The translations under genes were made by a program, and so were the position numbers. From Treponema sp. UBA1747 (GTDB lineage Bacteria; Spirochaetota; Spirochaetia; Treponematales; Treponemataceae), in assembly GCA_002315375.1 (NCBI GenBank), contig DCHR01000006.1, forward strand, positions 62,001-126,000: a stretch of 64,000 bases of DNA, written 5' to 3'. The stretch's first letter is position 1, and every line of letters starts with the position of its first letter. A model generated the notes under the pieces. That model made no database searches and was not told where the DNA came from. It was given only the letters and a program-made list of their open reading frames with translations. Of the stretch, positions 8,901 to 16,358 are shown piece after piece.

Positions 8901-8972
8901 GGAGTGGTACCCAAGCGGTAAGGGATCGGTCTGCAAAACCGTCATTGGTTGGTTCAACTCCAATCCACTCCT
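8901..8972 (+). tRNA. tRNA-Cys (GCA)
   Basis: A complete cloverleaf can be folded. The acceptor stem pairs GGAGTGG (8901-8907) with CCACTCC (8965-8971); the anticodon loop CTGCAAA gives GCA; the T arm is GTTGG / TTCAACT / CCAAT. The discriminator base is U, the identity base for cysteine. CCA is not encoded. It is a single tRNA followed at once by a strong terminator. Confidence 0.96.
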
Positions 8973-8975
8973 TAC

Positions 8976-9007
8976 AAGACTCTCATTCAATTGAGAGTCT
9001 TTTTTTA
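8976..9007 (+). terminator. rho-independent terminator of tRNA-Cys
   Basis: A 10-bp stem (8976-8985 with 8992-9001), a 6-base loop and a run of T to 9007. It lies 3 bases after the tRNA. Confidence 0.9.
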
Positions 9008-9034
9008 TGATGCCGGGTTTTCCCGACATCCTTC

Positions 9035-9062
9035 CGGAATGTCGTAGCAAAGCTCCATTCCG
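9035..9062. repeat. variable-arm hairpin, family B copy 1
   Basis: Inverted arms CGGAAT (9035-9040) and ATTCCG (9057-9062) enclose a 16-base loop reading GTCGTAGCAAAGCTCC. The loop core GTCG..GCAAAGCTCC is shared, on the other strand, with the two copies at 20753 and 20885, whose arms differ. A second overlapping hairpin joins CGACAT (9024-9029) with ATGTCG (9039-9044). Confidence 0.55.
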
Positions 9063-9075
9063 TTTATATATAGAT

Positions 9076-9109
9076 GCGGCAGTTTCTACGGAGGCTGCCG
9101 CTTTTTTTT
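9076..9109 (+). terminator. second terminator-like hairpin after tRNA-Cys
   Basis: GCGGCAG (9076-9082) pairs with CTGCCGC (9095-9101), followed by eight T. No gene lies between it and the tRNA terminator, so it may back up that terminator or end an unseen short transcript. The rest of 9008-9259 holds no gene I can support. Confidence 0.6.
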
Positions 9110-9180
9110 GTATGCTGTTTCAAAAGGATTTTTAAACGGCTATCGAAGGCGTTTATGCTTTGCGTTTTGAAGGAGTGGAT

Positions 9181-9211
9181 AAAAAAAGACCGCTCAGGAG
9201 AGCGGCCTTTT
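9181..9211 (-). terminator. terminator of the small lipoprotein gene
   Basis: CCGCTC (9190-9195) pairs with GAGCGG (9200-9205). On the minus strand it is followed by seven T (9187-9181); a shorter T run follows on the plus strand, so it may work both ways. Confidence 0.75.
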
Positions 9212-9259
9212 CAAAAACATCAGAGTTTTAATTCTTCTGTTTATAGTTATTAATCAAAC

Positions 9260-9754
9260 TTATTTTGTGTACACAAGTGAAACTTTGATAGTTGCATTTG
9301 TGAGTGCACCCCAGAAGTTAAGTCCGAGTCCTACGTCAGAATCTGAATTGTATTCTGCAACTATATCTGCTACAGCCCATTCAACTGTAAATCCTGTTGC
9401 TGTTGCATCAGCTGGTGCTTTAAGCAAAAGTTTTTCTGACTGTGATGCATCTCCATCAGCCCATGAGTGCCAGATCCAAGCAGCCCCGTATCCCCAGTTT
9501 GCCTGAACTCCATCTGCATCTGATACTTCAATAACTACTTTTGCACCTGCTTTCTGTGCATCTGTAAGTTTTGCATATTCGGCAGCAAAAGGAAGCTGTG
9601 ACCATGCTGCATATTTTTCTGTAAGAACAACAGTTTCAACTGTTGGTGTTGCTGGTGCAGGAGCTGGTTCTGAAGTTCCTGTTGGTTTTGGACATGCTGT
9701 GAAGAGAGCTGCAGCTGCTGCCATAAGAGCCAAAAGTTTTACGATTTTTTTCAT
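9260..9754 (-). CDS. small putative lipoprotein, sugar-binding-like
   Basis: 164-aa exported protein of no family I can name with certainty. The N-terminus MKKIVKLLALMAAAAALFTAC is a lipoprotein signal with the relaxed lipobox FTAC, followed by a Pro/Ala/Thr-rich linker (about residues 23-40). The remaining 120 residues are rich in Trp, Gly and Ala (WGYGAAWIWHSWADGD) and end GLGLNFWGALTNATIKVSLVY, the look of a single beta-sandwich such as a carbohydrate-binding domain. The signal peptide closely resembles that of the GH10 xylanase at 16355-18046 (LFTACPxP), so a role in polysaccharide binding is plausible but inferred. Confidence 0.75.
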   Translation of the reverse strand: MKKIVKLLALMAAAAALFTACPKPTGTSEPAPAPATPTVETVVLTEKYAAWSQLPFAAEYAKLTDAQKAGAKVVIEVSDADGVQANWGYGAAWIWHSWADGDASQSEKLLLKAPADATATGFTVEWAVADIVAEYNSDSDVGLGLNFWGALTNATIKVSLVYTK

Positions 9755-9963
9755 TTTTGTTTTCCTCGGACAGAGGTTCTGTCCTTTTTTTGATTTTTAG
9801 AGAATTAAGGTGAACTGCCTAATGTGTTTCTCTTATGCTTATAAGTGTAACACAGTTTTGTGGCAGGTCAATAAAAAATTAACTAAACTAAACAAGTTAA
9901 ACGATTTAATTTTAATTGAATTTTACTTAAAAAATTAAATCTCTCTAATTAGTTTAAGTTTTA

Positions 9964-10473
9964 CTACTTTTGACTTAATTCTCTTATAAGTTTTGTAGCA
10001 GATGAACATTCTTTAAAAGAAGAAAAAACAAGGTTTTCGTTTCCCTTTGTTTTGGTTGCTACAACAAGGTTTGAATGGTCGTATTTTTCCTGTTCATCTT
10101 CCGGAAGATTCAAAATCGGAAAAGTAACTATATCGCTGAAAAAAATGGTAACGCCGTTGGAAATGACACAATGCTCATAAACTCCGTACTGGCCTTTTGT
10201 GATAAAATCTTTTGTATTCATTTCGCAGCCCATTACTGAAACCAGGCAGAAGATAACCTGGTAAACAGGGCGGAAATCACGGATAAGAAGAATTGCCGGA
10301 AGAAAGAAAGCCCAGAGATACATACTGATAAAGAAAACCTTTGATCTGTTTTTTAATGGCATTATCAGTTTTCCGGCCGAGGCCATTATTTTTTTAGATC
10401 TGAAAGGAACTGTGCCTAAATCTGCCAGAAGAAGTACATAAGTAAAAATTATCAGTATCAGTTTATAGTTCAT
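9964..10473 (-). CDS. membrane protein of unknown function
   Basis: 169 aa, not recognised. It begins with a hydrophobic helix (about residues 3-22) and has two more membrane segments near residues 45-62 and 68-88. The soluble C-terminal part (about 90-169) contains YGVYEHCVISNGVTIFFSDI, which resembles a PH-like or DUF5673-type cytoplasmic domain only loosely. It starts 11 bases downstream of the NUDIX gene on the same strand, so the two may be co-transcribed. The 208 bases between it and the lipoprotein gene are very A/T-rich and hold nothing clear. Confidence 0.7.
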   Translation of the reverse strand: MNYKLILIIFTYVLLLADLGTVPFRSKKIMASAGKLIMPLKNRSKVFFISMYLWAFFLPAILLIRDFRPVYQVIFCLVSVMGCEMNTKDFITKGQYGVYEHCVISNGVTIFFSDIVTFPILNLPEDEQEKYDHSNLVVATKTKGNENLVFSSFKECSSATKLIRELSQK

Positions 10474-10484
10474 TTTATCTCCGG

Positions 10485-11072
10485 TTAGTTGTTTATTCCG
10501 TTAAGCCAGGTTTTCAGTGCATTAACCCCTGAAGGGAAGGCGACAGGAAGGGAATCAATATCTTTTTCTGAAATGATTCTGTGAACCAGGATTCCTGCAA
10601 CTTCGCTTTCTTCGGCAGTAAGCTTCTGTGCAAGGGCAGGAACAGTTTCTCCTGCAGGAAGCTTTACAGAAAAGAACATGTCACAGGTTTTGTAGGTGAT
10701 GTTTCTGTATTCATAGGTGTTCGGGAAGGTTGAAAGAAAATGAAGGTTTTCTTCCTTTATGGAAAGATTCAGCTCTTCCCGGGCTTCACGGATGGCTGCT
10801 TCTTCTGCACGCTCATCGGCATCAACAAAGCCCCCCGGAATTACAATGAAGCCTTTTTTTGGCTCTTTGGCACGGACTTCGAAAAGAACGTCCTGGTTTT
10901 CATCGTAAATTACAAGGCCCACTGCAGCAGCAATATTGCAGTATAAATCAAAGCCGCAGTCGGGACAGGTCCATTTTTTTGTGGAGATATTATCGCCTGC
11001 CGATTTGGGATTAAGAACATTCCGGATGTTTTTTTTCCCGCAGGCAGGGCAGAAATTAAAATCGTTTTTCAT
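10485..11072 (-). CDS. NUDIX hydrolase with N-terminal zinc ribbon
   Basis: 195 aa. Two CxxC pairs at the N-terminus (CPACGKK and CPDCGFD) form a zinc ribbon, as in NudC-like hydrolases. The NUDIX box is complete: GGFVDADERAEEAAIREARE followed by EL (Gx5Ex7REUXEExGU). These enzymes hydrolyse nucleoside diphosphates linked to another group; the short N-terminal ribbon and length suggest an NADH pyrophosphatase-like or ADP-ribose-type enzyme, but the exact substrate cannot be read. It ends 11 bases before the membrane protein gene and follows the FecR operon by 15 bases. Confidence 0.88.
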   Translation of the reverse strand: MKNDFNFCPACGKKNIRNVLNPKSAGDNISTKKWTCPDCGFDLYCNIAAAVGLVIYDENQDVLFEVRAKEPKKGFIVIPGGFVDADERAEEAAIREAREELNLSIKEENLHFLSTFPNTYEYRNITYKTCDMFFSVKLPAGETVPALAQKLTAEESEVAGILVHRIISEKDIDSLPVAFPSGVNALKTWLNGINN

Positions 11073-11087
11073 GCGGATATGAAATCC

Positions 11088-11984
11088 TTACCATTCAATT
11101 TCAATGCGAATGTGTCCGGTTTCCGGCTGTGGTTCCGGTTCCTCCGGGTCAGGATTGTCCGGATCCTCAGGATAATCTTCCGGTTCGCGTTCTTTTTCAG
11201 GAGCCGGAGTTTCTTCCGCAACAGTTTCTTTTACAGAGATGTCAGCCTGTCCGATTGTAACTGATTCGGCAGCGGCCTGGGTTTTTACTGTGTTTGCAGT
11301 TTTTGTAGCCGATTTGACTGCAGTTTCGAATGGAGTAGCTGCAGTTCCGTCGGCAGTAATTGTGCTGGACTGGCCGCCCAGAACCATGACGCTGCCTTTT
11401 CCTGCATTAGGATCAACATCTGTTGCTGGTGTCGAAGCATCGCTTTCTCCGTCAGCAGGATCTTCCAGGTCCTCGATGTTTTCTGTATCTCTGGCAGACA
11501 TGTCATAAAGAGGAGCTGGAGTAAGAACAACTGCACCGCTGAAACAGGTAATTGAACCGTCTCCCAAAGCCAGGAAGTCTGTTCCGCGGACAGAAGCTGT
11601 AGCAACCGAAGAATTAACTGTATAGCTTACTTTCTTTGTTGCTGTATGATTAACTTTTGAACGGACAGCACCTGTATTCAGATAAATATCAACAACGTCT
11701 TTTGAGGAACTGCTGGCAAGTTTGGAAAGTGTGATGCGGGAAAGTGCACCCAGCTGCAGAATTGAATCCTTGTATTTGATTTTTACTTCGGACTGGAATC
11801 CTGTACTTATGGTTTCTGCTTCAGCAACTTTGTCTCCGGCATTGAGTGCAATCCACTGGTCATTTCGGCCAACTTCAACCTTTCCTTTTACAGAGATAAC
11901 TTCAGCTGATTCAGCAAAAACAACTCCCGAAAAGAGAACTGCAGTCATTATGGAAATATAGATTTTTTTCATAAAAAGTTTCAT
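11088..11984 (-). CDS. FecR-domain exported protein
   Basis: 298 aa with a signal peptide (MKLFMKKIYISIMTAVLFSG, cleavage near VFA|ES). Residues about 25-150 form a FecR domain (VKGKVEVGRNDQWIALNAGD, TGFQSEVKIKYKD, VATASVRGTDFLAL). The C-terminal third is low-complexity and ends in a Glu/Pro/Asp-rich tail (PEDPDNPDPEEPEPQPETG). The start at 11984 is supported by GGAGG 7 bases upstream. In spirochaetes stand-alone FecR-domain proteins are common and probably bind envelope or polysaccharide partners rather than a FecI sigma factor; none is encoded here. Last gene of an operon with a barrel protein and a small exported protein. Confidence 0.85.
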   Translation of the reverse strand: MKLFMKKIYISIMTAVLFSGVVFAESAEVISVKGKVEVGRNDQWIALNAGDKVAEAETISTGFQSEVKIKYKDSILQLGALSRITLSKLASSSSKDVVDIYLNTGAVRSKVNHTATKKVSYTVNSSVATASVRGTDFLALGDGSITCFSGAVVLTPAPLYDMSARDTENIEDLEDPADGESDASTPATDVDPNAGKGSVMVLGGQSSTITADGTAATPFETAVKSATKTANTVKTQAAAESVTIGQADISVKETVAEETPAPEKEREPEDYPEDPDNPDPEEPEPQPETGHIRIEIEW

Positions 11985-12005
11985 ATATTAACCTCCGTAA
12001 AACGG

Positions 12006-13136
12006 TTAGAAAGAAAGAGCAAGCTTTAAGCTGGCTGATATAAGATCACTGGAACTGTTGTCCAGACATTTATAACCTGAAAGTCCTGCTGTCAGCTGTA
12101 AATCCGAGAAGATGTTACAGATATATGACAGTTCTCCGCTGAGTCCTTTGTTTTCGATTTTTTCAGAAGGACATGCAAAAATATCCTTGAATTTTGCAGA
12201 AACCATCATGTTATGAGGCAGGTTGATTGCTGCAGACAGGGAAGGAACCATTGTACTTCCTGATTCTTTATACCCGAAGGCTGTTGTGCAAACAGGAATT
12301 GAAGAAAATCCTCTGAACTCAGACAGGAAACCATTGTTTCCCGAAGCATATTCGAGAGCTCCTGTAAGGTATACAGAACTGATGAAGGCAGAAACAGAGA
12401 ATTTTGAATAATTTGAAACAGATTTGAAATCTGAAGTGGCAAAGTCTGTAACGAAATTATAGAAAATCTTTGAAGATAAAGGTCCGTTTAATCCTGCAGT
12501 TGCATACATTCTGTTGTATTTGTCTGCCGAAAGATCAAGAAAGTCGAGAATCTGTGCTGTAAGGGTCTGATTTGTAAAGAGAGACGGAAGTGTAACACTG
12601 AAGGTAAGCGGAATATATGGATTGGAAAGAGAATATACCGGAGAATCTGCATCCGGTGCGTGATAACCTTCCTTTGCAAGCATATAAACAATACGGCTGT
12701 TCAGAAGTCCTGTATATCCGGCATAAGCAGAAATATTTACAGACGGAAGATTGTAATCAATATAAAGACCGTCACAGTTCTGAGAGAAAATGGCACCTGT
12801 AACATCTGTAAGGGAAAATCTTCCGGCAGAAAAGTTCAGTTTGGAGTTTCCGGCGGAAACAGAACCTGCGAATTTCAGAAGATCCAGGTCTGCCAGCTGT
12901 GTAATATGGCCGGAATTGAAGGAAATCTTGTACATTCCTTCGCCTTTTAAATAAAAACTTCCATCATTATTCAATGGGGTTGAAGCCCAAAGATAAGCAG
13001 CATTTGTCTGGGTAACTGAGGAATCTGTGGTGTAGGAAAGAGAAGTCGTACTGTCAGTTAAACCTCCCCATTCAAAAGAAGAAAGGGGTGAAAGGAGAAG
13101 AAGAGTTGAAATAAGGCTTAAAATTACTTTTTTCAT
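12006..13136 (-). CDS. putative outer-membrane beta-barrel protein
   Basis: 376 aa from the chosen ATG at 13136, which has AAGGAG 6 bases upstream; an in-frame ATG at 13157 is less likely because it would overlap the Shine-Dalgarno and weaken the signal peptide. Signal peptide MKKVILSLISTLLLLSPLSS. The mature part is full of alternating polar/hydrophobic stretches (KLNFSAGRFSL, VNISAYAGYTGLL, FSVSAFISSVYLTGALEYAS) and ends in the aromatic LKLALSF, a typical outer-membrane insertion signal. No porin family is recognised. It sits between a small exported protein and the FecR protein, suggesting a joint envelope function. Confidence 0.75.
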   Translation of the reverse strand: MKKVILSLISTLLLLSPLSSFEWGGLTDSTTSLSYTTDSSVTQTNAAYLWASTPLNNDGSFYLKGEGMYKISFNSGHITQLADLDLLKFAGSVSAGNSKLNFSAGRFSLTDVTGAIFSQNCDGLYIDYNLPSVNISAYAGYTGLLNSRIVYMLAKEGYHAPDADSPVYSLSNPYIPLTFSVTLPSLFTNQTLTAQILDFLDLSADKYNRMYATAGLNGPLSSKIFYNFVTDFATSDFKSVSNYSKFSVSAFISSVYLTGALEYASGNNGFLSEFRGFSSIPVCTTAFGYKESGSTMVPSLSAAINLPHNMMVSAKFKDIFACPSEKIENKGLSGELSYICNIFSDLQLTAGLSGYKCLDNSSSDLISASLKLALSF

Positions 13137-13146
13137 TACAGTCTCC

Positions 13147-13614
13147 TTAAAGTTCATCGGTGAACTGAGGTTCGCCGAACATAATGTTGCATTTGGTAAA
13201 GATATTCAGGGCTTCTGCGCCGGAAATTTTTCTGGAAGGATCATAGTTTTGCGGAATGATACCTTCTGTTTTCAAGAGCTTAAAGGCATAGCGGGGAGAG
13301 CCTTTTGTAAGTCTGTACAGAAGTCCTCCCTTAAGATTGAAAAGATTTGCATAGATTGAAGCGAGTTCTGAAAGTTTTGCCGGTTCAGAGGCAAGATTCT
13401 GATATTTGCCCTGTCCCTGATTTGTAATGGCGTCTGCGGCTTCTTCGTAAGAAGCATTTTCAGAAACAAACCCCTGTGAAACTGCAGAAAGGTAACAGGC
13501 CTGTCCTAAAGTGATTTCAGGGGATTCAAGGATGTCGGTAACAGCATCAGCTGACTGGGCATAAAGAGTGAAGCCAATAAACAGAGATGCAATAAGAATG
13601 ATAAATTTCTTCAT
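13147..13614 (-). CDS. small exported protein of unknown function
   Basis: 155 aa with a signal peptide (MKKFIILIASLFIGFTLYAQ). The mature part is helical and includes ASEPAKLSELASIYANLF and SGAEALNIFTKCNIMFGEPQ. Similar small periplasmic proteins preceding barrel/FecR genes occur in treponemes, as far as I can judge, but I do not recognise a named family. First gene of the three-gene operon; its stop is 10 bases before the start of the barrel gene. Confidence 0.75.
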   Translation of the reverse strand: MKKFIILIASLFIGFTLYAQSADAVTDILESPEITLGQACYLSAVSQGFVSENASYEEAADAITNQGQGKYQNLASEPAKLSELASIYANLFNLKGGLLYRLTKGSPRYAFKLLKTEGIIPQNYDPSRKISGAEALNIFTKCNIMFGEPQFTDEL

Positions 13615-13673
13615 AATCTCTATATTATAGCCAAAAACACACTAATACAATGCTTTTCTTTAGAGGGAAAAAC

Positions 13674-14609
13674 TTATTTTCTGCTTAAAAGAAGGTCCAT
13701 ACACTGAACGGCAGCACCTGATGCGCCTTTTCCCAGGTTGTCGAAACGGGTTGTAATCATGATGCGGTCGTCATTTCCGTAAACAAAAACCTGCATTTCA
13801 TTTGTGTTTGCAAGGGTATTTGCAGGAATAAACTGTTCCGAAAGAGTTCCTTCACCCATAAAACCGCAGACATGAACATTTTTTGTTTTATCATCAGTGG
13901 CGTAATGGTCGCGGAACATTTGCCATACTTCTTTTGCAGTTACTTTTTTGCTTAAAAGACGTGCATGAAGTCCTACAGTTACTGTCATTCCCTGGAAATA
14001 GTCGCAGACATATGGATTGAAAACAGGTTCATAGTCCAGCCCTGAGATGATTTTGATTTCAGGCAGGTGTTTGTGGGCCTGTGTGAGGGCATAGAGACGA
14101 GGTGAATCCAGTTCCGGATTACGGGCAGGGTCTTCATACTGGGCAATGGCTTTTTTCCCGGCTCCTGAATATCCGGAAACTGCATGAATAACTACAGGAT
14201 AATCTTTTGGCAGAATTCCTGATTTTACCAGAGGGTAGAGAATTGCAATGGAACCGCTGGCGTAGCAGCCTGGAACGGCGATGCGTTTTGAGTTCAGGAT
14301 TTTATCTTCAAAGGATTTGTCCAGTTCCGGGAAACCGTAAGCCCAGTCAGGATTTGTTCTGTGGGCTGTAGAAGCGTCAATAATAACTGTATCAGGATTT
14401 GTGCAGAGTTCTGCAGATTCAATTGCGGCGGCATCGGGCAGACAAAGGAAAGTAATGTCAGATGCATTGATGAGTTTCTGTTTTTCGGCAGGATCCTTGC
14501 GTTTGTCTTCATCTATAGTAAGGATTTCGATGTCATTTCTGCCTTCGAAACGTTCATAAATCTTGAGGCCTGTTGTGCCTTCTTTTCCGTCAATAAAAAT
14601 CTTTGTCAT
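13674..14609 (-). CDS. argC: N-acetyl-gamma-glutamyl-phosphate reductase (type 2)
   Basis: Arginine biosynthesis enzyme reducing N-acetylglutamyl phosphate to the semialdehyde with NADPH, 311 aa. It is the short ArgC type (IFIDGKEGTTGLKIYERF, FLCLPDAAAIES, IDASTAHRTNPDWAYGFPEL). The catalytic Cys is in VAVPGCYASGSIAI-like context, read here as IAVPGCYASGSIA. The C-terminal GKGASGAAVQCMDLL is typical. No other arg gene is nearby, so the pathway is scattered. Confidence 0.93.
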   Translation of the reverse strand: MTKIFIDGKEGTTGLKIYERFEGRNDIEILTIDEDKRKDPAEKQKLINASDITFLCLPDAAAIESAELCTNPDTVIIDASTAHRTNPDWAYGFPELDKSFEDKILNSKRIAVPGCYASGSIAILYPLVKSGILPKDYPVVIHAVSGYSGAGKKAIAQYEDPARNPELDSPRLYALTQAHKHLPEIKIISGLDYEPVFNPYVCDYFQGMTVTVGLHARLLSKKVTAKEVWQMFRDHYATDDKTKNVHVCGFMGEGTLSEQFIPANTLANTNEMQVFVYGNDDRIMITTRFDNLGKGASGAAVQCMDLLLSRK

Positions 14610-14659
14610 AATGGAAGATTATAGTGTGAAAGCGGGAGAGAGAAAAGGGAGTGGGAGAG

Positions 14660-15028
14660 TTATAATCTTCGGTTAATTTGAGTAATTAAGGATTGTATCA
14701 TTTTTGATAATTCAATAGTGTTGTTTATAAGATTGGTGGATTGTTCCTGGCTTATTTTATTTAGTTTGCGGGCCAGATAAAGCATGGAACGAACTTCACT
14801 GCATGAGCCTTTTGCGATGTATAGAAATGCTCGAAACTGCTTTCCGCCAAAGCGGTCATATCCTTCGGCAATGTTGTTTGAGACTGAAACAGCGGCCCTT
14901 TGGATTTGATCAATAAATCCCCAGTCTTTTGAGTTTTCAAAAGTCTTATAAATTGCCACGCCAAGATCAATTGCCTTTTGCCAGATTAATAGGTCTTCAA
15001 AACTTTCTATTCGCATATTTTCCCTCAT
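14660..15028 (-). CDS. four-helix bundle protein (23S rRNA intervening-sequence type)
   Basis: 122 aa. IESFEDLLIWQKAIDLGVAI, DQIQRAAVSVSNNIAEGYDR and FLYIAKGSCSEVRSMLYLAR are the hallmarks of the small S23/four-helix bundle family. Members were first found inside 23S rRNA intervening sequences of Leptospira and are often stand-alone genes in gut bacteria. Function unknown; the protein forms a pentamer in known structures. The first ATG (15028) has no Shine-Dalgarno; an ATG at 15016 is preceded by GAGGG at short spacing and may be the true start. Confidence 0.85.
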   Translation of the reverse strand: MRENMRIESFEDLLIWQKAIDLGVAIYKTFENSKDWGFIDQIQRAAVSVSNNIAEGYDRFGGKQFRAFLYIAKGSCSEVRSMLYLARKLNKISQEQSTNLINNTIELSKMIQSLITQINRRL

Positions 15029-15104
15029 TACTATGTATATAGATTTTTTTGAAGATTTTTTGCAAATAGAAAGTTTTATTCTTGCTTTCTTAAATTCTCT
15101 CCCT

Positions 15105-16358
15105 CTATTTTTCGCAGGCGTTGATTACACCCCAGAAGGCAGGTTTTGTCTTGTAGTTCGAGAACAGAAGAGGAGTAGCAGCACCACGCCATGACTGTTC
15201 ATCGATGATTCCCCAGAAGGTAATGCCGGTTACACCATGATTTGTGTCAGTTTTACGGTATTTCTGGTAGAGGGAGAAGTAGTAGTTGTAGGTTTTTTCC
15301 TGTGCTTCAGGGGAAGGTCTGTCAAAATTGTTTCCGCCTTTCCATGAACCGGTAATATCAAGTTCTGTGATCTGAACATCGAGTCCCTTTGCGATGAAGT
15401 CGCGGATACAGTTTTCGTATTCGCTGAGTGAAGGCCAGCTTACCTGGTTGTGGCTCTGCATACCTGCAATGTCGATGCGGGTTGGAAGTTCAGCGTCGTT
15501 ACGGGCAGCAAGGATTGAATCCAGAAGCTTCAGGTATCCCTGGTGTTTTTCCCCCTGGAATTCATTGTAATCGTTGTATGCCAGAAGAACATCCTTCGGG
15601 GCATATTTGTTTGCATAGCGGAAAGCATTGATAATGTAGTCGCCGTTCTGGAATATTCTGAACCATGAAGAAGTTCCGCCGTCACGGAGATAGTTTACAG
15701 AGTTTGCACTGTCAGAAAGGGCTTCGTTTACTACATCCCATGCATAGATAATGCGTTTCCCGTCGTTATAGGTGTTTTCCCATTCCTGAACGTGCTGGAG
15801 AACTGATTTAATGTACCATTCCTGGCGGGCTTCCATTTCTTCTGCACTTACCAGGTTTCCTGAAGGAGAGAAGTTTTCATTGAAGAAAGCTCTTGGTGTC
15901 TGGGAATGCCATACCAGAACATGTCCGCGCATCTGGATTCCCATTTCCTTACAGTCTTCAAAGGCGTAATCAACAGTCATGAAGTTGAGTTTGTGTGGCT
16001 TTGGAACGGAAATAGTAACACCTTTTGAAGAGGTGAAGGGTTCCATTGCTGCAGCCCCGATTCCGCCTGAAAAGTTTTTCATGATTCCGTCCGGTTTGAA
16101 CTCGTTTTCCAGGGTAACGCTTGAAGCATGATGTTTAAGACCTTCTTTAATAGAAGATTTGCCCAAGTTCATGGCCGGTACCGCGAACCCGATGTGGTCA
16201 AAGATACCGGAATCTACATAGGCTTCCTTCAGGGAAGGTGCCTGAGTCCATACCATATCAACCGGTTTTACCGGTTCCTGTTTTTTGTCTGTGCCGCAGG
16301 ACATGAAAAGTACAAGTGCGGCTGAAATGATTGTGCTGATAATTACTGTTTTTTTCAT
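15105..16358 (-). CDS. GH10 endo-xylanase lipoprotein
   Basis: 417 aa. It has a lipoprotein signal (MKKTVIISTIISAALVLFMSC, lipobox FMSC) and then a GH10 barrel without an extra module. Key segments: HASSVTLENEFKPD (strand 1), MRGHVLVWHSQTP, acid/base Glu in YAWDVVNEALSDS, and nucleophile Glu in VQITELDITGSW, with ITFWGIIDEQSW and KPAFWGVINAC near the end. It overlaps the upstream GH10 gene by 4 bases (ATGA), so the two are translationally coupled. Anchored to a membrane by lipid, it would act on short xylans at the cell surface or in the periplasm. Confidence 0.95.
   Translation of the reverse strand: MKKTVIISTIISAALVLFMSCGTDKKQEPVKPVDMVWTQAPSLKEAYVDSGIFDHIGFAVPAMNLGKSSIKEGLKHHASSVTLENEFKPDGIMKNFSGGIGAAAMEPFTSSKGVTISVPKPHKLNFMTVDYAFEDCKEMGIQMRGHVLVWHSQTPRAFFNENFSPSGNLVSAEEMEARQEWYIKSVLQHVQEWENTYNDGKRIIYAWDVVNEALSDSANSVNYLRDGGTSSWFRIFQNGDYIINAFRYANKYAPKDVLLAYNDYNEFQGEKHQGYLKLLDSILAARNDAELPTRIDIAGMQSHNQVSWPSLSEYENCIRDFIAKGLDVQITELDITGSWKGGNNFDRPSPEAQEKTYNYYFSLYQKYRKTDTNHGVTGITFWGIIDEQSWRGAATPLLFSNYKTKPAFWGVINACEK

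Noticed and set aside
14660..15028. 23S rRNA intervening sequence
   Set aside because: The four-helix-bundle gene is not within any rRNA sequence here; it stands between argC and a xylanase gene.
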